A DNA stretch of 64,000 nt from Dendrolimus kikuchii (Eukaryota; Arthropoda; Insecta; Lepidoptera; Lasiocampidae), in assembly GCA_019925095.2 (NCBI GenBank), contig CM034407.1, positions 1,094,210-1,158,209 on the forward strand, given 5' to 3'. Positions 21,341-32,600 of the stretch are shown here, in pieces. A model generated the notes under the pieces. The model ran no database searches and was not told the DNA's origin. It saw only the letters and a list, made by a program, of their open reading frames with translations. Each line of letters opens with the position of its first letter. Position 1 is the stretch's first letter. The position numbers and the translations under genes were made by a program.

Positions 21341-22052
21341 ATAATATTACTTTAAAATGCACAATATTTGCAGGATATTTATGTGTTATGAGTAGCAATT
21401 GTATGTTTTTGTGACAAATATAAATAAACTGTATAGTTAAAAGTGACCCTTAGAATTTGGCTGAGCTGACCGAACACTTGATATAGCAAACAAAGCAGTA
21501 TGGACTACATTCCTTAGCCTGCAATTATGACTATTATATTATTATGACGAATACTACTACATATTATAGGAATCAATTTTACGTGTTAGATTCCCTTAGA
21601 ACAAAAGAAGTATGCTGCTATTTTTACACGACTTTAATTAGTAATTTATGGATGATTAATATGTATTTAAATCGATATAAAGCATTAGAAATTGTCTCAA
21701 AGATTTCTTTATGTATCTTCATTATTAGATTTCAATATAATAATAATACATTACATAACAAATAGATAATTGATTTCTTAGAATACTAGTTATACTATCT
21801 TAATGCAGACCAGATTTTACGACACTTAGAACAATAATTGGCGAAAAAAAGTTTAAATATTATCAGAAGTTAAAATTATATTATATTCGATTCGTAAACT
21901 CTTCAAGGTTTAATCAATTAAAAGAAATATATAACAGATCGATTCCTTCACATCACAAATTCAAATTTTAACTTTGACATTGCTGTCAACAACGTCTATT
22001 GTCTGCTGTCATTGAAAATATTTTGATTTCGATCGTTCGCTTTTCCATCCAC
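21341..22052. other. AT-rich region upstream of NUB1
   Basis: No gene was recognised. The last 100 bases before 22053 were directly adjacent to the NUB1 leader before the LINE inserted, so the original NUB1 promoter may lie here (for example around 21960-22052). Confidence 0.4.
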
Positions 22053-22064
22053 ATCATTGCGATT
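22053..22064. repeat. target-site duplication, left copy (ATCATTGCGATT)
   Basis: Identical 12-mer at 26417-26428. Together they delimit the LINE insertion. Confidence 0.85.
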
Positions 22065-22319
22065 TGTCTGTCCAGGTTGAGTTTGTGGTTAACGCACGTG
22101 TGGGCAGAATTATTTAATTTTTCTAATTAATTTTAATAATACAGTACTTTTCTTGTTCTATTACTATTATATTTAAGTCTATGTGGTGTTTGTGCAAACA
22201 AGCTTGCTTTTAATTTGCTTTATTTTCTTTTTTTTTATAACACTTGTAATCATAACCTAAAGGTAAAGTTTTTTTTTTTTCTTCTCCTTTTTTTGCAATA
22301 TTCATAGGGATCTCGGACC

Positions 22320-23771
22320 ATGTCGGAGATCCCTCCGGCCCCGCCGGATCCTGATCCGGATCCTCCTCCACTGGATTCTGATCTGGATCCCCCTGCATCT
22401 CCCATATCATGCTCTACAAATATGGAGGTCAATCCACCTTCTATACGGAATCGAAAGCGCATTATATCCCGTTTTGAGGTGAACGATGCTGCTAAAAAAT
22501 CACTAATAAACGAGCCTTCAACTAATCCTGGCCTATGGACCCACGCTTTGTGGAGTATGTCACATAATTATACCGAAATGGATAATGGCCCCTTCCTAGT
22601 TCATGTGCACAGGACGGAGAGCCACCCTAGAGCTGGTATATCTATTAACAAAATGGACTTTGGGAAACTTATGGTAAACGCCAAAATTGGCAAGATTGCC
22701 CAGCAAGGCATTAAAAATGTCGGCCGTAATAGAGTCTCTGTTGAGTTTCTTACCCCACACGATGCCAATGAATTTGTCTCCAATCCAATTTTAGCAGATT
22801 CGAAATATGAAGCGATGATTCCCACTTTTAATGTGACCCGAATGGGAATTGCCCGAGATGTCCCTCCAGATTGGTCGATGGAGGAGTTTGTAAACAAAAT
22901 AGAACTCCCTCAAGGATGTGGGAAAATTTTAAAGGCTAGGCGCTTTAATCGGAAAGTACGTCATCAGGATGGCTCCACAGAGTGGTGTCCATCTACCACA
23001 GTTGTCCTTACCTTTAGTGGACAATTTCTGCCGAACTATATATATTGCTATTTTACCTCACTCAAAATTGAACCGTACATTCTTCCCACGATACAATGTT
23101 ACTCTTGCTGCCGCTTTGGCCATGTGGGAGAGAAATGTAGGTCAAAACCCCGTTGTTACAAATGTGGACAGGCTCATACCGGTAATGCCTGCACCATCCA
23201 TGTAGAAAATGCATACTGCTGCTTATGTACAGGTCATCATTATGCCATAGACAAAAATTGTGCCGAACATAACAGACAGAAACTCATAAAGAAAAAAATG
23301 TCAGAGGATAATGTATCCTATTCGGAAGCTGCAACTCTTTTCCCACCTGTCTTACGCTCTTATTCCGATGTTGCTAGAACTATGTTTGCTTCGCCACAAT
23401 CTCCATCTAAAACTCCAACTAGACCGCAGGTCATTTCTACTACCTCCCCCCAATCCCCCTCGGGGCAGAGCCATAGGCGTACCATTTATGCTTCTCCTAA
23501 ACCACGTTCACCTCTTGCTCCAGGCTATGACAGAGCTGCTCATCAAGCCCTAATTACCCAACGCGACCCTCCCTCACCACATAATGGTGTTGCTTTCAGC
23601 AACCACTATACCAATATTTCAGAAGACGATAACCTCATGGATATCCTTCTCGCTGCTTTAATTAACATATATTCAAGATTTGAAGATGTTCCCACACCGC
23701 CCAACGTTGCCCAAAAACTATCTTTGCTTACCTCTTTAATTAATAAACATGGATCTAATACAATGGAATAG
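22320..23771 (+). CDS. LINE ORF1, gag-like RNA-binding protein (483 aa)
   Basis: This is the nucleic-acid chaperone/RNP protein of the retrotransposon. The N-terminus is acidic and Pro-rich (PPAPPDPDPDPPP). From about residue 258 there are three zinc knuckles: CYSCCRFGHVGEKC, CYKCGQAHTGNAC and a degenerate CCLCTGHHYAIDKNC. The C-terminal third is Pro/Ser-rich. The frame is intact from ATG to TAG, although ORF2 is dead. Its last 23 bases overlap the ORF2 start ATG at 23749. Confidence 0.8.
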   Translation: MSEIPPAPPDPDPDPPPLDSDLDPPASPISCSTNMEVNPPSIRNRKRIISRFEVNDAAKKSLINEPSTNPGLWTHALWSMSHNYTEMDNGPFLVHVHRTESHPRAGISINKMDFGKLMVNAKIGKIAQQGIKNVGRNRVSVEFLTPHDANEFVSNPILADSKYEAMIPTFNVTRMGIARDVPPDWSMEEFVNKIELPQGCGKILKARRFNRKVRHQDGSTEWCPSTTVVLTFSGQFLPNYIYCYFTSLKIEPYILPTIQCYSCCRFGHVGEKCRSKPRCYKCGQAHTGNACTIHVENAYCCLCTGHHYAIDKNCAEHNRQKLIKKKMSEDNVSYSEAATLFPPVLRSYSDVARTMFASPQSPSKTPTRPQVISTTSPQSPSGQSHRRTIYASPKPRSPLAPGYDRAAHQALITQRDPPSPHNGVAFSNHYTNISEDDNLMDILLAALINIYSRFEDVPTPPNVAQKLSLLTSLINKHGSNTME

Positions 23772-26177
23772 CCGTAGTCTTATACCCAAAAAACACGAAA
23801 TTTTTCAGATGATCCGCACCCATAACCCCGCTGTCTTTGCCATTTCGGAGACATGGCTTGTCCCAGGTACTCGTTTTCGAGTTCCAGGATATGCCTGTCT
23901 CCGCAGTGACAGAGATGATGGTTATGCAGGTTCCGCTATCTTGATAAAATCCTCTCTAACTTACTCTCGTATCCCTCTGTTGAAAATTACTTAAAATATA
24001 AAAGAGTCCTGGCAGTATCTAAATGCTTTTAATAAAAAAAAGAAAAAGATGTCTTGGGTCCAATTTGCCGAACACTTCCCCCGTACCCCGTCCACCCTTA
24101 TGTGGCGGGCTGTGAAACGTTACCGTGATTCTTTTCAGACTTCTAGCTTTGATTCCAATGATAAATCCGTTTGGATCTCAGCATTCTTCAATAAATTAGC
24201 TCCCTTCTCGGTTCCAAATATTAACTCTCTCCCCTCCCCCTACCCCAATTCATTTGACTCTCATAGATTCAATCAACCATTTTCAATGGCAGAACTTGTC
24301 CAAGTTCTTAGCCGACTTAAGGACTCTTCTCCCGGTCTCGATGATGTACCTTACTCTTTCTTTGTTAAATCTGGTTATATTACTAAGAACTTTATTCTAT
24401 CCTTCCTGAACAAAATTTTTGAAATAGGTTCTATCCCGGAATCCTGGAAAACCCAACTCATAATCCCAATCCTGAAACCTTCCAAATTTCCATCTGACCC
24501 ATCTTCCTATCGCCCAATCGCTCTCTCCAATACTTTAGCCAAGATTATGGAACTCCTTTTGAAAAACCGTTTAGAATATTATATAGAGTCCAACTCCCTA
24601 CTTCCACCTAGCCAGTTTGGTTTTCGAAAAGGTATGGGCACTGTAGATAGTCTATCGATCCTCATTACGGACATTAGGACCGCCCTGTCCAGTAAGAAAG
24701 TTCTAGCAGGTGTCTTTTTGGACATCTCCGCTGCATATGATAACGTTATGCTTCACCTCTTCAGGCAAAAGCTGCATCAGCTACAGAGGATACCAGTGAG
24801 ACTAGCACATTTCATAAGTAACCTCCTTATGGACAGATCAGTTGTATTAAGGGTTGGTAATTCTCAACTTCCCCCTAGACGTGTCTGGAGAGGCCTCCCA
24901 CAAGGGTTTGTTTTAAGCCCGCTTTTATATAATATTTATAGATATGACCTGGATCAGTCTGTTTTGTCTTTTTGCGATATATTATAATACGCTGATGATA
25001 TTGTCATTTACGCAATAGCTGATACAGTTGAACAGACTGAATCAAGATTAAATAGTGCTTTATATTATCTAGAAGGTTGGTTATCAGATTATATGGTTTG
25101 GAAATATCTCCCTCCAAAAGCAGTACAGTTGTTTTTACTCGGAAACGCAACCCTCCACCGATCAAGATTGTTTGCGGCGGGAAGGTCATTCCTACTTCGG
25201 AGCAGGTTAAATTTTTGGGAATTGCTAAACTTTATATATCCAAAAACGATCATAATGCTAATTCCACTTTCAACCAAAAGCTACAGTCGGAATGGTCTGA
25301 TTGGACACCTATTTATACTGATGCCTCAAAACTAGACAAAAAGGATGAAGTCGGCACTGCAGTTTGGTGCCCTATTTATCAACTTGCGCTAACCTTCAAA
25401 TGTCCCTCTCTAACATCGGTTTTTACTGGAGAGGCCATTGCTATTTTGGAGGCGGTTAAATTCGTATTGGATAACAAAAATAAATTCACAAAAGTTATTA
25501 TTTTCTCAGACTCCCTCAGTTGTTTGCAGGCTATTCTACACAGTAACCTCTCAAATGTATCCAAATGTTCCTTAGTTTTCAAAGTCAAAGAAATGTTATT
25601 TGATCTATATGACCATGTTGAAGTCGCACTAGCTTGGATTCCCAGTCATTGCGGTATAAGTGGCAATGAAGTTGTTGACCAACTAGCGAAGGGTGCCATT
25701 GTCTCAGGGTGCCTTGACCACCGCCTTGTTCAGATGCAAGACCTATGCTCCAAAGCTAAAGTTGATTTGACTGAAGATTGGCAATTGAGTTGGTCTAAGA
25801 CAGGTATGGATAGAGGTAGACACTATAAAGACATTCAACCTTCTATACCAAACCAACTTTGGTTCTTTAAATACCGCTATCTTAACAAATCAATGATTTC
25901 CATAATCTGCAGACTCCGGCTGGGACACTTATGTTCTTCGGTCCATTTAAATAGAATTGGTGTACGCAGCACTCCTATTTGTGACTGTGGCACTGAAGAG
26001 GGATCGCCAGATCATATATTTTTTAACTGTCCACTATATCCTCAGTCTTTGTATGAAATCCTCCCAAAAAAAATCCCGAAGCCCATAAACATAAAATTCC
26101 TGCTTGTAAATATTCATAATCCTATGGTCCTTAATATAATTTGTAAATATATAAACATGTATAATATTAAATTGTGA
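23749..26177 (+). pseudogene. LINE ORF2: endonuclease/reverse transcriptase/RNase H, multiply broken
   Basis: The endonuclease start is MDLIQWNSRSLIPKK, with SETW following, up to a stop at 23992; the rest of the domain is deleted. The frame resumes before 24049 and carries reverse transcriptase motifs (FGFRKGMGT, GVFLDISAAYDNV, GLPQGFVLSPLLYN). An in-frame TAA at 24985 stands directly before the catalytic YADD (24988-24999). A frameshift follows near 25080-25095, then KFLGI joins straight to the RNase H domain (YTDAS, GEAIAILEA, SDSLS, NEVVDQLAKGA: catalytic residues kept). CDCGTEEGSPDHIFFNC forms the final knuckle. Confidence 0.8.
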
Positions 26178-26416
26178 TGTCCTTTATCTATGTGTTTAAG
26201 TACCTATGTATGTTATAAATTATATTTCATTTTTTATTATTCTATACCTTTCTAGGTGGTGGGTTTTTTTTATTTTTTTATTTTATGTGAACAAGATAAT
26301 TAAAAAAAAAAAAAAATAATCAATGTAAACTGCCTTTTCCACACTTGACATTGGCAGTAATGGTCGTTGGCTAAACAAACGAACCTCTTGCCAAAAAACG
26401 AAAGAAAGAAAGAAAG

Positions 26417-26428
26417 ATCATTGCGATT
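26417..26428. repeat. target-site duplication, right copy (ATCATTGCGATT)
   Basis: Pairs with 22053-22064. It is 63 bases upstream of the NUB1 ATG. Confidence 0.85.
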
Positions 26429-26491
26429 CCGGCATATCATTGTTATTTTTTGCAATTCTGAATCATATTTATTTCTTTGTGGTCTTCTAAA
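26429..26491 (+). promoter_or_regulatory. NUB1 5' leader left after the LINE insertion
   Basis: Only 63 bases of host sequence separate the LINE target duplication from the NUB1 ATG. No TATA box or clear initiator can be picked out. Transcription starts either here, inside the LINE 3'UTR, or upstream of the LINE with splicing. Confidence 0.4.
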
Positions 26492-26617
26492 ATGAATACC
26501 GATCTTCAACACGAAGACTTGTTAATAAAATTACGCGCTAGGCTGAACGAACAGAAGATTAAACTATGGGAGCCGCCGTATTTGCAGCCAGAGAACTCTA
26601 TATCGCAAAGCTTGCAG
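26492..26617 (+). CDS. NUB1: NUB1 exon 1 (residues 1-42)
   Basis: [20 protein letters not shown] begins a helical N-terminus. The donor is CAG|GTTTGT, phase 0. No in-frame ATG exists between the LINE and this one. Confidence 0.88.
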
Positions 26618-29600
26618 GTTTGTTTACGTAAAACCCAGATTTTTACAAGCGTTTGTAACTTTTAAAAACCCAGCTTTAAGGTCACAATTATATATAACGC
26701 ATCGTAAAACCACAGCCCTAAAAACAAGTCAAAAATATATTTATGTACGTCTCTATATACCAGAGCAAAATTGAAATTGAGGTTTTTATGTTATTCATCT
26801 CCGTATTTAGGTATTTAAATGCCATTTCTATATCTTACTATCCATTTATTTGCCTTACTTTTTATGGGATTATGGCTCTAACACATTAACATTGATTTTT
26901 GCGAAAGTCACAGTGATAACAAAACAATAACAAAAAACATTTCCTTAAGCTGATGTTAGACAGTTCATTTCTGTATTGCAATTTGGATGAAACAACCAAA
27001 GTGGTTGTATAAACATAAACTTCAATCATTAAACATCAATGACTACCATTCTGTCTTCCATTCTTATATAAAGTATCTTTAGATATTAATACTGCTGTAA
27101 CATCATTTATACTCCAAAATAGAAGGAAACTAGCTGCGCCCCACGGTTTTACCCATGTGGTGATAGAAAACTACAAAACCACACTATATCTTTATAAATT
27201 ATGCCTATGTGTTATTCTGATGTGTAAGCTATATTATTGTAAAGTTTCATCAAAATCCATAAAAGTTTTTCTGTGAAAGAGTAACATACATACATCCATA
27301 CTCACAAACTTTGGTGTTTATAATATTAATGGGATCTATTAAACATCATTGACTACATTTTCAATCAAATTTTCAATTTACTTAATCCACCTTTCAAAAA
27401 TGTACTATTATATTATATTATAAAATTTTTCATGTCACAACAATTAAACAATAAATTAAGACACCACACAAAGTCACAAACACATAACTAACAATAAAAC
27501 TTATACACATACTCAAACCAACTCACAATACCATCGCATTGCATTACACACACACTTCACAAACAAACCAAGACACACAAAGAGCCTAAAAATTAATAAC
27601 CCAGGCACAGAAAAGAAAAAACCAACACACATGGCACTAGATAGGACTGTATATAAGTATAGGCCAACACTGCACATGCACTTCCTCACAACACTAGCAT
27701 GTAACAGATACACTCTACATTAGTATAAGTTTAGTATTAAAAATAGGATAAATTAATATAATAAGTTAATCTTAAGGTACACCATAACATATAAATCACT
27801 AAATTAAGGTCACACACTAACAAAAATAAACAATAAGCGTGTATGGACTCTAAAATCTTTCATAGAAATTAAGTCGTAAAAAAAGGTACGGAACTCGAGT
27901 CCGTAGAGATGTTAAGAAAAAAAAATGTACTATTAATTTTTTGATAATAATACAAACAACAAAGATTCTTACATAAATTATCTTTAGGTATTAATACTGC
28001 TGTAACATCATTTATACTCAAAAATATAAAGAAATCTATTAAATCAGTCTTATCCGTGCAGGAATGGAGAAAGAATACAACTTCCTGCGGCCGGGCGGCC
28101 TGTCGTAAGAGGCGACCAAACAACCCACAGCCAGGTGGTAGGGTATTTGCTCGACTGGATGGCGACCACCCCTGGTTTAGAGTATGCCGCCATAACAAGC
28201 TTGTGTTATGTTCCGGCATTAGTGACCAGGTTCCAGTCTTCTTTAAGAGAGCAGCAGCGCATTTGTAGCACCTTTGGTGTTGCAAATGTCCATAGGCGAT
28301 GGTAACCGCTTTCCATCAAGTGGGCCGTCTGCCTGTCTGCTGATCTCCAGCAATAAAAAAATAAAATAAAAAAAAGTCACAAATATTCCATGCAAACTAT
28401 TCTATCATCAGACAAACAGATAGCTAGAGCCTCAACTCTCAGAGGGAAACCACCTATAAGAAACCAATTTTGGAATAGGTTGTTTGGGTATCCAATAAAT
28501 AGTTTAATAGTGTAATTCTTGCTTGCAACAAATAGACTAATATGGAAATCTTGGAGGAGGCTTACATCAGTCAATGACAAACTGTTGACAGAAACATAAT
28601 AAAGAGGAAAAATTTGAAATAAAAGACAAAACAGTTAATGCAGTATAGAGTTTATTAAATAGTTAAAATACTGTAAGTCAGGGATCCCCAAACTTTTTCG
28701 GGTAAGAGACCCCTTTTCCAATATGAACTGATACCATAGACCCCCATAGCTAAATGTCTTTAAAAATCCTATCTCTAGTTGTTTCTATATTGGTACAAAA
28801 TATTTATGAATTTAAAAAGTTTACAGTTGATTATGCTAATAAACTGGACATCATTTTCTCATCAAAATTTAACAAAATAAATAGGCATGATATTTAGTAA
28901 ATATCAAATGTAATTAATAATTATTAGTACAATTTATGACACATTTGTAACATAACTCAACTTATACATAATCTTGAAGCTTTCAAATAAGAACTTGTGG
29001 TAATTAACAGGGGTTGATTTTTATACCTTGTCAACCCGTAAAATCAGAAATCGATTTCGACCCCAGGGGGTCAATATCAACCACTTTAGGTATCAATTTT
29101 GTAAATAATGTGAACACAAAAACAAGCTTTATTATTGTATGTCTTTCAAGACCACGGGCCATAAAAATGGCCCGGACATTTAGGGGGCTTGCGTGGGGCC
29201 ATTGGAAGGTCAACATGTAAAGGCCCCTTGACTTGACTCATCACGATATCTCAGGAAGTATAATACCTATAGACTTGAAATTTAGCATGGACCTTCCTTT
29301 CGCCAAGTAGAGGTCAGCTAAGAACGGATTTTACCACACGCGAGGCGGGCGGGTATCAGCTAGTTCTAGTATAATTGTATACTAATCTGTCTATATTTCT
29401 GCTCATCTGATATCATTATCTTAAAATTTCAGAATTTAGCGGAGACATACTCAACAGAGCTTTCCATAAACAAAGAGACTCTTCTAGAAGCTTTACATGA
29501 ACTACAGTTGCACTCTTTAGATCGCTCCAAGGCTAATGCGGAATTTAAGGAAACAGGCTTTGCCACATTCAGGGTCAAAGCCACAGTGCCTGGAGAAAAA

Positions 29601-32600
29601 CCCAGGGTGTTGAAAGTGCAAAAGAAATTGGATGTTATGGGAAGCCAACTGATGGCAACTATTGCTGGGCAACTTGGTGTTGTGGAGTCGAGGTAAACTT
29701 CTAATCAAAACACACATGGCTAATTAAGTCCTTGCGGTGGCGAGAGTCTACTATTATTCCCCTGCAACAATTTCCAGAAGATGTTGTAGATTTAGTAGAA
29801 TATGAATTTTTGATATGATCGCAATGGAGTCGTACTTTAAATATCATGGCAAAACCCAAGATATTGAATAGCAGAATTGGCTCCCCTGGTGTGCTTAAAC
29901 TGTAGATCGACTGCTCAATCATGAGTGCTTTTCGAGTCGATCTCGAGAAAAATCTGCTAATCTCTTGACAGTTTTTGTTTTAGTTAATCCTAAATTAGGT
30001 TTTGGTAAGACACCATTGTACATACCTTTTTACTTATTTATTTGTAAGTTTTTACCTGATGAACCATAAAGATTTATCTATCTAGATTAGAATATAACCC
30101 CTCATCTCTTTCTTTTATCATAATAACCCCCTGGTATCGCCAGAGGCAGGTTTTTCAATTAACGCGCAGCGCATGTCACTTGCCCTATGTATATACTTAT
30201 ACCAGTGCTACGATACACCCTACCCAAGTTCGATACACCCTACCCAAGTTCGATACACCTTGCCTAAGTACCATACACCCTACCTAAGTATGATACACAC
30301 TTCCTAAGCACGATACACCTTACCTAAGTACGATACACCCTACCTAAGTACGATACACCCTACCTAAGTACAATATACCCTACCTAAGTATGTACCTAAA
30401 GGACAATCTTGCCTATTTGCAGCTTCTAGGATTCAATTTATCGGAGTCTAACAATATTGAAGTAGATCGCTAGCAGTTCAAGTTTGAACACCCCTTTTTT
30501 ATACTATGTAAAGGTGTACGAAATATCATAATTTATTTTGACTAAAAAAAATTACATTTAAAAACTTATGTTTGCAGATTGAAGTTAATAGTTAACGGGA
30601 AAGTAATTAAGCCTACATTAAGTCTAGAAGAACAAGGAGTCAAAAATGGCGCCCAAATCATGGCTCTTGTTATGGCTGGTAAGTGTGTTGTCCTTTATTA
30701 TGATGGTGGTAACTCATTTGGCAACTTGTCTTTAACATTGGCCTACTAATACAATGCATCTTATTTCTGTGCAACAATTTATTAGTCCAAATAAAATCAA
30801 TTTTATATAACTACAGTATATAAAATGAATTTGTGGAGCACAAATCTTGCATTTCAACAAACGTTTTACGGCCTTATCTTTTTAAGAAACGATTAGGCAT
30901 CTCTTAAGTAAGAGAATCAGAATCAGACCCTAATCAATGAATATCTTTTTTTTTCACTTATAAATGTGTATTACCTGTCGTTTATCTAAGAGGAGCACAG
31001 ATACGAAATTTGAATGATTAACGTAGATTGTACCCAAAATAATCGACTAAAGAGTAGTTTATGGGTAAGTTTCACTAATCAGTTGCTGAGCAGTTTCTTT
31101 AAATTTAAGAAACGATTATAAGTAAGGCCCTTAGTGATTAGAACAATAATTTTGCCTTTTTTTTCAATTATGTTTAATTTTGATAATATGAGATTATGAA
31201 TTAATAACATAATATTTTTTTTGCAACTTTTTAAATCTTGGTGGCTTGGACTAATATGTATTTTTTTGTTCACACAAAGAACGTATCTTAAACAATATCA
31301 GAATATTATTTTAAAATACTCTGACAATTACTTTTGTGTAAATATCTAATTTAAATAAATAAATACATAATCAAACTACGTTTTTACGGTTTTAAGCGTG
31401 GTAATTTATTTGATTTTTATTAGTTTGTTTATGTTTATATATATAATTCTTCTGTACGTGTGTTGACAGTGAACTCCTCCTAAACGGCTGGACCGATTTG
31501 AATGAATTTTTTTGTGTGTTCAAGTGGATTCGAGGTTGGTTCAGATTCACAATTGGACCCGGTAGGTGGCGCTGCAACCGGGTTCTAAATTTTATTTCTT
31601 CAGGGCAGAACAACGTCTGCCGGGACAGCTGGTGTATATAGTATATATAGTAGTCTTGAGAACTTAATAAAATACTAAATAAACGACACGACACCTCCTT
31701 GCTTGTGATATTTCGTGATTTTCCAACAGCCCCCCCCCCCCCCCCACATGGTTTGAGCCATGGGGTGGGGGAGGGGTGGGGGGAGCCGGACGTGATTAAT
31801 GGATGACACAAATAAGACTGAACATGTGTATAAGGGTTTGAAGAGAAGCCTTATCTAGATCTGTAAAGGCGATATCAATTTACATGTTGACATTGAAGCA
31901 CGTATTTGGAGATTTAGGATGTAATCATCATATTTAATTATGCAAGCGTAAATTGATGCAAGTAATGTGACGAAATAATATAGAAATAGACATGAAACGA
32001 ATACTGGGTGCAGTATGAGACACGTTTTATGTATTATTTGAGATATAGAGTGAATTTAAAAAAAAATGTATATCTTTGATACGGAATAGTATTTTATTTT
32101 TATTTTTATTGTATGAGTTCAGCAGACAAGTAAACGGCCCCTTTGATGGGAAGCGATTACCGTCACCTATGGACATTTGCAACACCAAAGGTGCTACAAA
32201 TGCGCTGCTGCTCTCTTAAGATAGAGACTGGAACCTGGTCACTAATGCCGGAACACAACTGAAGGTTGTTATGGCGACATACTCTAGACCAGGGGTGGTA
32301 GCCATCCAGTCGGGCAAATGCCCTACCACCTGGCTGTGGGTTTTTTGTCGCCTCTTACGACTGGCCGCCTCAACTCAGGAAATTGTATTCTTGCTCCGTT
32401 CCTGCAAGGATGCAAAACTAAATTAAGAGATATTGTTTTTCAGAGACGCCAGAAGAAGTGAAGAAGAAGGACACAATGTACATGGAGATGAAGGCGACGA
32501 GAGATGACGCAACTCTACTCTCTGAACACGTGGACGACCTTGACTATGACGAAGAATACATGAAAGTAGGTATTTTTTTATTAACAAGTCTACAAACTCG

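Larger units (their letters stand above)
22065..26416 (+). mobile_element. I-clade non-LTR retrotransposon, nearly full-length, inactive
   Basis: The order is a 5'UTR of about 255 bp, ORF1 (gag-like with CCHC knuckles), ORF2 (endonuclease start, reverse transcriptase, RNase H, CCHC), and a 3'UTR ending in a (GAAA)n tail at about 26399-26416. The presence of RNase H with a gag-like ORF1 points to the I group of LINEs. Exact 12-bp target duplications flank it. ORF2 is disabled by an internal deletion of most of the endonuclease, a stop next to the YADD motif, a frameshift, and a deletion between reverse transcriptase and RNase H. It is inserted, same strand, just before NUB1. Confidence 0.85.

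Noticed and set aside
28680..29225. Confident hAT call
   Set aside because: The left end looks like hAT but no matching right end or 8-bp duplication was found; kept only as a low-confidence repeat.
30211..30390. CRISPR-like array
   Set aside because: The units are directly adjacent without unique spacers, and the DNA is from a eukaryotic nuclear genome.
31392..31811. 139-codon minus frame over a C-run and Helitron
   Set aside because: It spans a Helitron and a homopolymer and has no domain.
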